From: Chitinophaga flava
Lineage (GTDB): Bacteria > Bacteroidota > Bacteroidia > Chitinophagales > Chitinophagaceae
DNA length: 64,000 bases
Reading direction: 5' to 3'
Assembly (NCBI RefSeq): GCF_003308995.1
Contig: NZ_QFFJ01000002.1
Location: 3,844,001-3,908,000, forward strand
This document shows, in pieces, positions 17,399 through 26,158 of the stretch. Each line of letters begins with the position of its first letter. The first letter of the stretch is position 1. Both the position numbers and the translations under genes were made by a program. The notes below the pieces were generated by a model. It saw nothing but the letters and a program-made list of their open reading frames with translations, had not been told where the DNA came from and did not search any database.

Positions 17399-17929
17399 TT
17401 AATCAACCAGAATTACTTCATCTTTACCGTCTCTTTGCTCCCACAATACCCTTACTTTCTGGGAAATAAAGGCATCGATGGTGCGCCCGGTATAATCGGG
17501 CTGAATGGGCAGCTGACGGCTGAAACGCCGGTCTATCAAGGCCAGCAGTTCCACCGACGCAGGCCGGCCGAAGTCGAGCATTGCATCCAGCGCCGAACGA
17601 ATGGTTCGCCCCGTATACAATACATCATCTATCAACACCACCTTCTTGTTTTCAATGGAAAAATTTATGTTGGTTTCACTGGGTACATGCAGGGTTTTAC
17701 CCTTGTTGTAATCATCCCTGTAAAAAGTAATATCTAGCTTTCCGTAATGGATAGTAGCATCCGGCAGCAATTTTTTTAATGTTTCATAGATTCTGTCGCT
17801 CAGGTAGATGCCCCGCGGCTGCAGTCCTATCAGCACCGTGTTTTCAAACTGCAAATGATTCTCTATCAGCTGATGGCAAAGCCTGTCTATTGTGATAGCC
17901 AGCTGCTTACCGTTTAGTATGGTTTTCAA
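17399..17929 (-). CDS. pyrR: PyrR-like bifunctional pyr regulator / uracil phosphoribosyltransferase
   Basis: 176 residues. The PRPP-binding loop is VVLIDDVLYTGRTIRSALDAM at about residues 94-114, the diagnostic type I phosphoribosyltransferase motif of PyrR; the GLQPRGIYLSDRI segment near 35-47 is also typical. The start codon is TTG (17927-17929): an in-frame stop lies five codons upstream and the N-terminus MKTILNGKQLAITIDRL fits the family from this point. PyrR can bind pyr mRNA or make UMP from uracil. The leader between the probable -7 box and the start is very short, so classical attenuation is not evident and the enzymatic role may dominate. Confidence 0.93.
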   Translation of the reverse strand: MKTILNGKQLAITIDRLCHQLIENHLQFENTVLIGLQPRGIYLSDRIYETLKKLLPDATIHYGKLDITFYRDDYNKGKTLHVPSETNINFSIENKKVVLIDDVLYTGRTIRSALDAMLDFGRPASVELLALIDRRFSRQLPIQPDYTGRTIDAFISQKVRVLWEQRDGKDEVILVD

Positions 17930-17949
17930 AACACAACGTTTTTAGACGC

Positions 17950-17957
17950 CAAAAATA
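17950..17957 (-). promoter_or_regulatory. Bacteroidota-type -7 box upstream of pyrR
   Basis: TATTTTTG on the minus strand matches the TAnnTTTG consensus of the major Bacteroidota sigma factor and ends about 20 bp before the TTG start of pyrR. No clear -33 TTTG partner was found at the expected distance. Confidence 0.4.
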
Positions 17958-18084
17958 ATGATTAATGCCACACATAAAAAGATGAATATCATAAAACTAC
18001 TGGATAAGCTTCCCCTTCTTTTATTTTTTACTGCCATGGAATTGATATAAATAGCGAAGAAATTATATAAAATATCGCCATTTT

Positions 18085-18717
18085 ATGAAACGAATCCTTT
18101 TATCTGTACTGGCTTTAAGTGCCTTCCTGTACTCGCATACCCTGCAGGCCCAACAAAAAAAGAACTTCATCAGTGTTGGATTTAATTATTACGACTCCAA
18201 TACCAAAACACCGGAATGGGTGAGCCATCCCGGAAATGTACACTCATCCGGTTTTAGTGTAGCCCCTGCCTATGGCTATTATCTAAATGAGCATTGGGCA
18301 CTGGGTATTCAACTCTCCTATTCCAGCAGCAAACAAGGAATGTCGCAGTACAGAACAAATTTCTGGACTATCAGCCCTTTTGTACGGTACGAACAATCCA
18401 TCTGGAATAAATTATCAGTATATGCGGACGGTTCACTAGGCACTACTTTTGGTTCCATAGAAGGGCATTCCGATTGGCCGAATAGCACTAGCTACTATCC
18501 CAAAACCCAAGAGACAAATTTTGGTCTGAACATCACACCCGGACTGCTTTTTCATATAACGCCGGCCTTTTCTGCGACCATGAATCTGGGACCTGTTTTC
18601 AGCGCCAACCGGACTACGATCGATAAAGAGGGCAATAAAGACAATTTCACGAATGTAGGACTCTTCAAAAGCTTCGGTATTAACAATATACAGTTTGGGG
18701 TCAATTTTCACTTCTGA
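18085..18717 (+). CDS. Outer-membrane beta-barrel protein, porin-like
   Basis: 210 residues. A signal peptide (MKRILLSVLALSAFLYSHTLQAQ) ends near residue 23. The rest shows alternating amphipathic strands (FISVGFNYYDSN, WALGIQLSYSSSK, LSVYADGSLGTTFG, FGLNITPGLLFHIT) and the C-terminal aromatic end NNIQFGVNFHF typical of small outer-membrane barrels. It has no recognisable enzymatic motif. It is divergent from pyrR and followed after 67 nt by a peroxiredoxin gene on the same strand. The function is unknown beyond its probable location. Confidence 0.85.
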   Translation: MKRILLSVLALSAFLYSHTLQAQQKKNFISVGFNYYDSNTKTPEWVSHPGNVHSSGFSVAPAYGYYLNEHWALGIQLSYSSSKQGMSQYRTNFWTISPFVRYEQSIWNKLSVYADGSLGTTFGSIEGHSDWPNSTSYYPKTQETNFGLNITPGLLFHITPAFSATMNLGPVFSANRTTIDKEGNKDNFTNVGLFKSFGINNIQFGVNFHF

Positions 18718-18732
18718 TATCGGGGAAATTAG

Positions 18733-18766
18733 TTGTCCTGATTTACCCGCATCTGTCGTACTTTAG
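18733..18766 (+). promoter_or_regulatory. Possible promoter of the peroxiredoxin gene
   Basis: TTG at 18733-18735 and TACTTTAG at 18759-18766 are 23 bp apart and resemble the -33/-7 pair of Bacteroidota, with one mismatch in the -7 box. The gene starts at 18785. Confidence 0.3.
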
Positions 18767-18784
18767 TCGTAGCAAATAGAAGCT

Positions 18785-19300
18785 ATGAAAACGTTAAAGC
18801 TAATCATTACTATGGCCGCTTTCTTACAGTTCTGGGGTACCTCCTCCCAGGGACAAATAAAAACCGGAGACAAAGTGCCTGTGTTCAGTTTGCAGGACCA
18901 GAATGGTAAAACCTTCGATCTCAGCACTGTGCTGGGCAAACAGCCTTTGGTGATTTATTTTTACCCGAAAGATGAAACCAGTGTTTGTACGAAAGAAGCC
19001 TGTTCTTTCCGGGACTCATACCAGGATTTTCAGAAATACGGTGCGATGGTGATCGGTATCAGTGCAGACAACGTGGCTTCCCACCGAAGTTTTGCAACGC
19101 ATCACAATTTGCCTTTTACGCTGCTGAGTGATCCGAAAAACGAAGTCCGGAAATTATTTGGGGTGCCCAAAACCTTTGTGATCCCGGGCCGCGTGACTTA
19201 TGTGGTGGACAAAAATGGTATTGTAGTGCATGAATTCAACAGTCTCCGTGATGGAGAAAAACACGTCACGGAAGCACTGGATGCATTAAAGAAAATGTAA
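18785..19300 (+). CDS. Exported peroxiredoxin (AhpC/TSA, BCP-like)
   Basis: 171 residues. A signal peptide (MKTLKLIITMAAFLQFWGTSSQGQ) is followed by a thioredoxin-fold peroxiredoxin domain with FYPKDETSVCTKEACSFRD. The first Cys (about residue 66) is the peroxidatic residue and the second, five positions later, is the likely resolving Cys of the BCP/PrxQ group. VIGISADNVASHRSFA and LLSDPKNEVRKLFGV follow as in this family. It reduces hydroperoxides, here probably in the periplasm. Cytosolic BCP proteins lack the signal peptide, so export is the notable feature. Confidence 0.93.
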   Translation: MKTLKLIITMAAFLQFWGTSSQGQIKTGDKVPVFSLQDQNGKTFDLSTVLGKQPLVIYFYPKDETSVCTKEACSFRDSYQDFQKYGAMVIGISADNVASHRSFATHHNLPFTLLSDPKNEVRKLFGVPKTFVIPGRVTYVVDKNGIVVHEFNSLRDGEKHVTEALDALKKM

Positions 19301-19306
19301 TGTTTT

Positions 19307-19441
19307 TTATTGGGTAATCCAGCCGTCCCGTTGCAGGTGGTAAACTTCCATAGTACTGTCCGGCAGCGGGACGTCGTTACCTTGTCCATAGTGCAGGGTG
19401 ATTGTATTCAGTGTAGTGTCATCCTGCCGGCGATCATACAC
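19307..19441 (-). pseudogene. Possible remnant of a coding sequence downstream of the small membrane protein gene
   Basis: On the minus strand a frame from GTG 19441 to TAA 19307 (44 residues) has coding-like composition, with VYDRRQDDTTLNTITLHYG and MEVYHLQRDGWITQ at its end. The frame extends backwards without a stop into the gene at 19453, in a different phase from that gene. It has no convincing start or ribosome-binding site. It may be the 3' end of a degraded or frameshifted gene. No family was recognised. Confidence 0.25.
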
Positions 19442-19452
19442 GCAATAGCAGC

Positions 19453-19842
19453 CTACAGTTTGCGCAGATCTCTGAAAGAAACAATCTCTTCTCTCAGCTG
19501 AAACAGTTTCAGCAATCCGATCAGCCCCATCACCAGCGCAAACGCAGTAAGAGCCAGAAATCCGGACACCGCCGCTATGTTACCAATCTTGTTGCTCATC
19601 ACTAATATTCTAATCAGAAATACGGCGGCCAATCCCAGGTAAACCAATACCCTGACACCATCTTTCCTTTTCTTCGCTTTGAAAAAATTTTCAAAAGCCA
19701 TAAATGCGTGGCGGCTGGCTTCCTGTGGCTGGTAACCCTTAGCTATCAGGCGCTGCTCAAGATCCCCTACCCGCCATATTTTGTGGCGTTCTTCAAAATA
19801 TCCCTTCACGATGGTTACTATATCTTCCTTTGGAGCCTCCAT
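19453..19842 (-). CDS. Small membrane protein of unknown function
   Basis: 129 residues. The N-terminal half is hydrophilic and basic (VTIVKGYFEERHKIWRVGDLEQRLIAKGYQPQEASRHAFMAFENFFKAKKRKDG). Two transmembrane helices follow at about residues 64-82 and 88-113, with a charged C-terminal tail. The N-terminal part looks like a small helical domain of alternating charged residues. The gene lies downstream of the pruA terminator on the same strand and convergent to the peroxiredoxin gene. I do not recognise the family. Confidence 0.7.
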   Translation of the reverse strand: MEAPKEDIVTIVKGYFEERHKIWRVGDLEQRLIAKGYQPQEASRHAFMAFENFFKAKKRKDGVRVLVYLGLAAVFLIRILVMSNKIGNIAAVSGFLALTAFALVMGLIGLLKLFQLREEIVSFRDLRKL

Positions 19843-19875
19843 ATCGTCATATTGTTTTCGCTTACAAAATAAGTA

Positions 19876-19905
19876 AAAGGCGGTGAATATGCATTCACCG
19901 CCTTT
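19876..19905 (-). terminator. Terminator of pruA
   Basis: A perfect 13-bp stem AAAGGCGGTGAAT/ATTCACCGCCTTT with a 4-nt loop lies about 25 bp after the pruA stop, followed on the minus strand by TACTTATTTTG. Confidence 0.8.
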
Positions 19906-19929
19906 ATATCAAGTCATGAATATTATATA

Positions 19930-21561
19930 TTAAGCTTCTTTCAGGAACGGATAACGGTAATCAGTAGCCGGAACGAAAGTTTCCTTGATGCTTCTTGCAC
20001 TCAGCCAACGGTAGAGGTTCAGCATAGAACCTGCTTTATCGTTGGTACCGGAAGCACGGGCACCGCCAAAAGGCTGCTGGCCTACAACTGCACCGGTTGG
20101 CTTGTCGTTGATGTAGAAGTTACCTGCACTGTTCACCAGTCTTCTGGTAGCCAGTTCTACGGCATAACGGTCCTGAGCAATTATAGCACCGGTGAGCGCG
20201 TATTCAGAAGTAGTATCAACGGTAGTCAGTAAATCTTCAAATTTATCTGCTTCGTAAACATAGATCGTTAATACGGGTCCGAAGATTTCTTCGCACATGG
20301 TCACGTATCTAGGATCAGCAGCCTCGATCACAGTTGGCTCGATGAAGTAACCTTCTGTTTTGTTGTAATTACCGCCGGCAATGATTTTAGCCTTAGGATC
20401 GTTTTTAGCGTTGTCGATGTATTGAGCGATCTTATCAAAAGATCTTTCATCGATCACGGCATTGATGAAGTTGCTGAAATCTTCGGTGGTACCCATTTTC
20501 ATGGTATTAATTTCAGCGACCAGTTTTGATTTTATTTCGTCTGCAAGATTGCTTGGTATATAAGCGCGGGAAGCGGCAGAGCATTTCTGGCCCTGGTATT
20601 CGAAAGCGCCACGGGCGAGTGCGGTCACAGCGATGTCCACGTCAGCGGATTTGTGTATAACCACAAAGTCCTTACCACCGGTTTCACCTACGATGCGGGG
20701 ATAGGATTTGTATTTGTGGATGTTTTCGCCGATGGTTTTCCACATGGTCTGAAACACACCAGTAGAGCCGGTGAAGTGGATACCTGCGAAATGCGGATCA
20801 GCGAAGCAGATATCACCGATCAGCGGGCCGCCGGCGTATACGAGGTTGATAACACCTTCAGGCAGACCGGCTTCGATCAGGATCTTCATGATCATATTCG
20901 CCGCAAATACCTGTGTGTTGGCAGGTTTCCATACTACTACGTTACCACACATGGCAGCGGAAGTAGGCAGGTTGCCGGCAATAGCGCTGAAGTTGAATGG
21001 TGTTACAGCCAGTACAAAACCTTCCAGCGGACGGTATTCCATTCTGTTGTGGATGCCGGGAGCGCTTACAGGCTGTTGACGGTAGATTTCGCTCAGGAAG
21101 TGAACATTATAACGGAGGAAGTCGATCAGTTCGCAGGCGCTGTCGATCTCTGCCTGGAAGGCATTTTTACTTTGACCGAGCATAGTGGCCCCGTTCATGT
21201 GGAAACGGTATTTGGTAGCGATCAGATCTGCTGCACGCAGGAAGATGCCGGCACGTTGTTCCCAGTCCATGTTCGCCCATTTTTCGCGGGCTTCCAGTGC
21301 AGCAGCGATAGCGGCTTTTACATGGGAAGCATCGCCCTGGTGGAAATGGCCCAACTTATGTTTGATTTCATGCGGCGGACGGAGATCCACAGTATTACCG
21401 GTACGAACTTCCTTACCACCGATATACATCGGAATATCTGCCACTTCAGCTTTAAAGGCTGCCAATTGCTTCTTCAGCGCAGCCCTTTCCGGAGAGCCCG
21501 GTGCATAACTCAGTACTGGCTCATTCGCAGGTGCTGCATATTCAAAATATCCTGTATTCAT
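19930..21561 (-). CDS. pruA: L-glutamate gamma-semialdehyde (1-pyrroline-5-carboxylate) dehydrogenase
   Basis: 543 residues, the size of the stand-alone P5C dehydrogenases. It oxidises glutamate semialdehyde to glutamate with NAD+, the last step of proline and ornithine breakdown. The aldehyde dehydrogenase motifs are present: ETGGKDFVVIH with the general base Glu, and FEYQGQKCSAASRAYIP with the catalytic Cys around residue 325. The end has QQPFGGARASGTNDKAG as in this subfamily. The product of rocD (52894) feeds this enzyme, although the two genes are 31 kb apart. It lies downstream of prfB on the same strand, separated by a terminator. Confidence 0.97.
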   Translation of the reverse strand: MNTGYFEYAAPANEPVLSYAPGSPERAALKKQLAAFKAEVADIPMYIGGKEVRTGNTVDLRPPHEIKHKLGHFHQGDASHVKAAIAAALEAREKWANMDWEQRAGIFLRAADLIATKYRFHMNGATMLGQSKNAFQAEIDSACELIDFLRYNVHFLSEIYRQQPVSAPGIHNRMEYRPLEGFVLAVTPFNFSAIAGNLPTSAAMCGNVVVWKPANTQVFAANMIMKILIEAGLPEGVINLVYAGGPLIGDICFADPHFAGIHFTGSTGVFQTMWKTIGENIHKYKSYPRIVGETGGKDFVVIHKSADVDIAVTALARGAFEYQGQKCSAASRAYIPSNLADEIKSKLVAEINTMKMGTTEDFSNFINAVIDERSFDKIAQYIDNAKNDPKAKIIAGGNYNKTEGYFIEPTVIEAADPRYVTMCEEIFGPVLTIYVYEADKFEDLLTTVDTTSEYALTGAIIAQDRYAVELATRRLVNSAGNFYINDKPTGAVVGQQPFGGARASGTNDKAGSMLNLYRWLSARSIKETFVPATDYRYPFLKEA

Positions 21562-21606
21562 TTCCTCAGATTTTGTTGGTATATCAATTAAGAATCAACT
21601 AATAAC

Positions 21607-21653
21607 AAAAAAAGTTTCCGCTGCAAATTTACAAAGCAATTTGCAGCAGAAAC
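21607..21653 (-). terminator. Terminator of prfB
   Basis: A 16-bp stem (21614-21629 with 21638-21653, one mismatch) is followed on the minus strand by CTTTTTTTG. It lies 25 bp after the prfB stop and before pruA. Confidence 0.85.
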
Positions 21654-21677
21654 CTATTCATTATTTACCTATTGTTA

Positions 21678-22773
21678 TCAATTATTGTCCTCTTCCTTCT
21701 GCATCATCAGGTAAGCCTTGATAAAACCATTCAGCTCACCGTCCATCACGGGACCCACGTTACCTACTTCATAGTCGGTGCGGTGGTCTTTGATCATTTT
21801 ATAGGGGTGGAATACGTAAGATCTGATCTGCGAGCCCCATTCGATTTTACGTTTGTTGGCGTTGGCAGCGTTTTTCAGTTCTTCGCGTTTGCGCAGTTCT
21901 TCTTCATACAAACGGGATTTCAGCATGGTGAGCGCTTTTTCACGGTTCTCACCCTGTGTACGTGCCTGCTGGCATTCGATAATGATGCCGGAAGGAACGT
22001 GCTTCAATCGCACAGCTGTCTCCACCTTGTTTACGTTTTGTCCGCCTTTACCACCGGAACGGTAAAACTCCCATTCCAGGTCGGCAGGATTGACAGCGAT
22101 CTCAATCGTGTCGTTCACTAACGGATACACATATACGGAAGCGAAGGAAGTGTGTCTACGTGCATTGGAATCAAACGGAGAAATACGTACCAGGCGATGT
22201 ACACCGCTTTCTGCTTTCAGATGTCCATAGGCGAAGTCTCCATCGAACTCGAGGGTTGCTGATTTAATACCGGCGCCATCCCCGTATTGGGTATCGATTT
22301 CAGAAACTTTCCAGCCTTGTTTTTCACCATACATCCGATACATACGCAGCAGCATCTCAGCCCAATCCTGGCTTTCGGTACCACCCGCGCCAGAGTTGAT
22401 CGTCAGTACTGCCGGCATTTCATCTTCCGGCTGGTTCAAGGTGGATTTGAATTCCAGGTCTTCCAAAGCAGACAATGCGTTGCCATAAGCCTGCGCTACT
22501 TCTTCTTCCGTTGCTTCTCCTTCTTTGAAGAAATCATTGAGTACGCTGCTGTCTTCGATAGCAGTTTGTACCTGATCATAAAGGTCAACCCAATATTTGT
22601 TTACCTTGATTTCCTTCAGGATAGCGGTAGCTCTGGCATTATCATCCCAAAAACCGGGGGCCAGGCTTAGTTGTTTGTCGTTTTCTATTTTAGCTAATCG
22701 GTCAGGGACGTTAAAGAAAACCTCCCAGGACATAAAGACGGTCCCTCATAGCTTTAAGTTGCTCTATTGTCAT
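21678..22773 (-). CDS. prfB: Peptide chain release factor 2, with programmed +1 frameshift
   Basis: Translation starts at ATG 22773 (MTIEQLKAMRDRLYVLGGFL) and meets an in-frame TAA at 22711-22713 after 20 codons. A +1 shift on CTT-T at that point enters the long frame (NVPDRLAKIEN...), giving about 364 residues, the normal RF2 length. A Shine-Dalgarno-like GGGAGG lies just before the slip site CTTTAAC, as in the known autoregulated prfB genes. The main frame carries the RF2 stop-codon reading motif SPF (RISPFDSNARRH) and the catalytic GGQ (RSGGKGGQNVNKVET). RF2 releases peptides at UGA and UAA. The unusual point is that the shift-site stop is UAA, not UGA. Confidence 0.95.
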
Positions 22774-22936
22774 AGCGGGCAAATGTAAGGAAAAATGTAC
22801 AATTCTGCTAATGTCAACACAATTCTACTGGTTGATACTGCTATCATTTAACACAGCTTTAGCATAATTTTTGCTGAATCAGCTGTAACCATATCCATAA
22901 TATCAAAAAACTTAATATAAAAAAAGTTTCTGCTAC

Positions 22937-23743
22937 ATGATGGTATCCCATGAAACCCTCCACTATAAAAACAAATCCGTTTTTAATACCTTGGCTTTTA
23001 TCATCATGCTTGCCGCTAATGCACTGGCGTGGCTGCTTCCTATCAACGGCAAAAAAATAAAGGAGGTTTCCGATGAATACCCCACCCTCTTTACACCCCC
23101 CTCTTTCACCTTCTACATCTGGGGACTGATCTATTTGTCGTTGTTATGTTTTATAGTATATCAGTTATGGCTGGCCTTCTCCGGCAAACAACCCCGGCTG
23201 CTCGCACATGTGATGAGCTGTCTGAAAGAATGGTTTCTGATCAGTTGTGTGACCAACACTACCTGGATCTTCGCCTGGCATTATGAACTGATACCTGTAA
23301 CTGTTGGGCTTATACTGATTCTGCTGGCAACTCTTTTTATCATTCACATCAATTTCGGAATTGCCCGTGAACCGGCTCCCCTGCCTGAAAAATTATTCGT
23401 CTATTTTCCTCTCAGTCTCTACCTCGGCTGGGTAAATATTGCTACGCTTGCAAACATCAGCACTATGCTGACATACACCGGATGGGCCGGCGGCAGTGGG
23501 TTTCAGGTTGGATGGACTGTCAGCATGATATCACTCGGCACGCTGATCAGCATCTTCATGGTACTGCGCAGAAACAATATCATTCATGCACTGGTAGCAG
23601 TATGGGCTTTTTACGGCATACTCATCAAAAGAGGAGCTACAGGCATGATGGAACAACAACCCATCATCCATGCCTGCATCATTGCCATCGGTATTATTGC
23701 GATCGCTATTTCCTGGCAATTGTACAGGAAACCGCGATCATAA
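22937..23743 (+). CDS. TspO/MBR-like tryptophan-rich membrane protein
   Basis: 268 residues with about seven or eight hydrophobic helices. The stretch LFTPPSFTFYIWGLIYLSLL (about residues 51-70) matches the TspO-type loop and helix pattern PP.W..F/..W. It also has a Trp-containing core (NTTWIFAWHYELIPV, SLYLGWVNIATLANIS). It is larger than the 160-residue TspO proteins, like other tryptophan-rich sensory-protein relatives in Bacteroidota. The gene stands between prfB (divergent) and pgi (same strand, 54 nt downstream). Ligand and role are unknown; the family call is moderate. Confidence 0.72.
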   Translation: MMVSHETLHYKNKSVFNTLAFIIMLAANALAWLLPINGKKIKEVSDEYPTLFTPPSFTFYIWGLIYLSLLCFIVYQLWLAFSGKQPRLLAHVMSCLKEWFLISCVTNTTWIFAWHYELIPVTVGLILILLATLFIIHINFGIAREPAPLPEKLFVYFPLSLYLGWVNIATLANISTMLTYTGWAGGSGFQVGWTVSMISLGTLISIFMVLRRNNIIHALVAVWAFYGILIKRGATGMMEQQPIIHACIIAIGIIAIAISWQLYRKPRS

Positions 23744-23766
23744 CGCAATCATAAAAAGTAAAAGAT

Positions 23767-23774
23767 TATTTTTG
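23767..23774 (+). promoter_or_regulatory. -7 box of the pgi promoter
   Basis: TATTTTTG matches TAnnTTTG and lies 24 bp before the pgi start. A clear -33 TTTG was not found at the usual spacing. Confidence 0.4.
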
Positions 23775-23797
23775 AGGCGCAATTAATAACAGAAATT

Positions 23798-25453
23798 ATG
23801 TTTCCTACTATCAGTCCTGTAGCCACGAAATCGTGGCAGGCATTGCAAAAGCATGCCGATGAAATGAAAAAGGTACAGATGCGTACCTTGTTTATGGAAG
23901 ACAGAGAACGTTTTGCTACGTTTTCCCTTCAGCTGGAGGACACCCTGTTTGACTATTCCAAGAACCTGATAACCGAAGAAACCCGCAGCATGCTGCTGGC
24001 ACTGGCAGAAGAGAGCGGCGTGAGCAACGCCATCAAAGCCATGTTCCAGGCAGAAAAAATCAACGTCACAGAAAACCGTGCCGTACTGCATACCGCACTG
24101 CGCAACTTCTCCGGCAAACCCGTACTGCTCGATGGTCGTGATGTTATGCCAGACGTACTGGGCGTACTGAATAAAATGGATCATATCTGCCGGCAGATAC
24201 ATTCCGGTGAATGGAAAGGATATACGGGCAAGCCTATACGTTATATCGTCAACATTGGTATCGGTGGCTCCGACCTCGGCCCGGTAATGGTAACCGAAGC
24301 CCTGAAACCTTACTGGAAACCAGGCATCCAGCCTTTCTTCGTTTCCAACGTTGACGGCACACACATTGCGGAAACACTGAAGCATGTCACTCCTGATGAA
24401 ACGCTCTTCCTCATTGCTTCCAAAACGTTTACCACGCAGGAAACCATGACCAACGCACATACTGCGCGCAACTGGTTCCTCGAACACGCCAAAGACGAAA
24501 AATTCGTTGCCAAACATTTTGCAGCTTTATCTACCAACGAAAAAGCAGTGACAGCCTTCGGCATCGATCCTAATAACATGTTTGAATTCTGGGACTGGGT
24601 TGGCGGCCGTTATTCCCTGTGGTCCGCCATTGGTCTGTCTATCGCACTGACGATCGGTTACGAAAACTTCATCGAACTGCTCAATGGTGCGCATGCAGCC
24701 GACAACCACTTCACACAAACACCCCTGGCCGAAAACATACCTGCTATCATGGCACTGGCAGGCATCTGGAACTGCAACTTCCTGGGCGCAGCCACCGAAG
24801 CCATCCTTCCTTATGATCAATACATGCACCGTTTTCCTGCCTACTTCCAGCAAGGTAATATGGAGAGCAACGGTAAACATGTAGACCGCAATGGCCAGCC
24901 TGTACATTATGAAACAGGTCCTATCGTTTGGGGCGAACCAGGCACCAATGGTCAACATGCATTTTACCAATTGATACATCAGGGCACCCGCCTGGTTCCC
25001 TGTGACTTCATTGCACCGGCCATCAGCCACAATCCTATCGGCGACCACCATGTGAAACTGCTCTCTAACTTCTTCGCACAAACGGAAGCCCTTATGAACG
25101 GTAAAACCGAAGAAGAAGTACTGGCAGAACTGAAGCAGGCTAACACTTCAGAAGAAGAAATCAAACGGGTACTGCCTTACAAGGTATTTACCGGCAACCG
25201 CCCGTCCAACTCCTTCCTGCTGAAAAAAATCACACCCCGCTCCCTCGGTATGCTGATTGCCTTCTACGAACATAAAATATTTGTACAGGGTGTTATCTGG
25301 AATATCTACAGCTTCGACCAATGGGGCGTAGAACTGGGTAAACAACTCGCTGGTAAAATCCTGCCTGAACTGCAGAACGAAGAGGTTGTTACCAACCATG
25401 ACGCCAGTACGAACGGATTAATCAATGCATTCAAGAAGTTAAGAAAACAATAG
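23798..25453 (+). CDS. pgi: Glucose-6-phosphate isomerase
   Basis: 551 residues, the full length of long-form PGI. It interconverts glucose 6-phosphate and fructose 6-phosphate. Both PROSITE-type signatures are visible: the EFWDWVGGRYSLWSAIGLS region with the substrate-contacting residues, and NIYSFDQWGVELGKQLAGK near the C-terminus. IGIGGSDLGPVMVTEAL and FVSNVDGTHI form the sugar-phosphate pocket. It is single-gene, and its transcript ends at the bidirectional terminator at 25465. Confidence 0.98.
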   Translation: MFPTISPVATKSWQALQKHADEMKKVQMRTLFMEDRERFATFSLQLEDTLFDYSKNLITEETRSMLLALAEESGVSNAIKAMFQAEKINVTENRAVLHTALRNFSGKPVLLDGRDVMPDVLGVLNKMDHICRQIHSGEWKGYTGKPIRYIVNIGIGGSDLGPVMVTEALKPYWKPGIQPFFVSNVDGTHIAETLKHVTPDETLFLIASKTFTTQETMTNAHTARNWFLEHAKDEKFVAKHFAALSTNEKAVTAFGIDPNNMFEFWDWVGGRYSLWSAIGLSIALTIGYENFIELLNGAHAADNHFTQTPLAENIPAIMALAGIWNCNFLGAATEAILPYDQYMHRFPAYFQQGNMESNGKHVDRNGQPVHYETGPIVWGEPGTNGQHAFYQLIHQGTRLVPCDFIAPAISHNPIGDHHVKLLSNFFAQTEALMNGKTEEEVLAELKQANTSEEEIKRVLPYKVFTGNRPSNSFLLKKITPRSLGMLIAFYEHKIFVQGVIWNIYSFDQWGVELGKQLAGKILPELQNEEVVTNHDASTNGLINAFKKLRKQ

Positions 25454-25464
25454 CACTCAATAAA

Positions 25465-25508
25465 AAAGCGAATCGCCCATTGATATGTATCAATGGGCGA
25501 TTCGCTTT
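25465..25508. terminator. Bidirectional terminator between pgi and the PUR gene
   Basis: A perfect 21-bp stem AAAGCGAATCGCCCATTGATA with its complement, separated by TG, is placed between convergent genes. On the minus strand it is followed by TTTATTG; on the plus strand the tail is weaker. Confidence 0.85.
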
Positions 25509-25572
25509 ATAAGCTTAAAGAAAACCTATGATTTTTCTTGTTGGTTTCAGAAGGGCATCATAGGCATCACCG

Positions 25573-26001
25573 TTACCATTTATCTACCTCGTCAGCGCTA
25601 TGTGAAGCGGGGGCGGATGCCGTAATCGGCGCGGAAACAGCTACATCTGCGGTACGGGATACCTCATTGTCGCCGTCTGTTTCGTCCTGGTCTTCCTGCA
25701 CATAATCGTGATTGTAGGCATCAAAATCGAAATCGGGCATCAACTCTGTTTTTACATAGTTGATAGTTTCGGTTAATGCATTCAGGAACTTGTTGAAGTC
25801 CTCCTTGTACAGGAATACCTTGTGCCTGTCATAACCGTTGTCATTAAAACGTTTCTTACTCTCCGTAATAGTAAGAAAGTAATCATTTCCCCGAGTGGTC
25901 TTTACATCAAAGAAGTACGTCCTTCTTTTGCCCGCTTTCAATCGTTTAGAAAAGATGCTATCATTGTTTCTTTCCTGTTGATTGTTGTTTTCGTACGCCA
26001 C
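25573..26001 (-). CDS. DUF3276 / PUR family nucleic-acid-binding protein
   Basis: 142 residues, GTG start. Residues 14-85 (SIFSKRLKAGKRRTYFFDVKTTRGNDYFLTITESKKRF...YKEDFNKFLNALTETINYVK) form the PUR-type repeat typical of this Bacteroidota family, which is related to eukaryotic Pur-alpha single-stranded nucleic-acid binders. The tail (DFDFDAYNHDYVQEDQDETDGDNEV...) is acidic and likely disordered. A well-formed promoter lies 50 bp upstream. Its role in the cell is not established. Confidence 0.92.
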   Translation of the reverse strand: MAYENNNQQERNNDSIFSKRLKAGKRRTYFFDVKTTRGNDYFLTITESKKRFNDNGYDRHKVFLYKEDFNKFLNALTETINYVKTELMPDFDFDAYNHDYVQEDQDETDGDNEVSRTADVAVSAPITASAPASHSADEVDKW

Positions 26002-26050
26002 AGTTGATAGATTTAAGTGTTAACGAATCAAATCCTGTTACAATAAGGAA

Positions 26051-26081
26051 CAAATATACTATTGTTTTACAAATATCAAAA
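26051..26081 (-). promoter_or_regulatory. Promoter of the PUR (DUF3276) gene
   Basis: On the minus strand TTTTG (26077-26081) and TATATTTG (26051-26058) are separated by 18 bp, a good match to the Bacteroidota -33/-7 promoter. The predicted start of transcription lies about 40 nt before the GTG. Confidence 0.65.
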
Positions 26082-26158
26082 TATTTTTAAATGATTTTGA
26101 AAAAACATAAAACTTCCCTGTAACGGGCTATGGCCGGGCTTATACAAGAATATGATTG

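Noticed and set aside
20653..21591. 312-codon plus-strand frame
   Set aside because: It is antisense to pruA; composition reflects the complementary strand.
21614..21653. TAAATTTG at 21624 as a -7 promoter for pruA
   Set aside because: It lies inside the stem of the prfB terminator, which better explains the sequence; no -33 element is properly placed.
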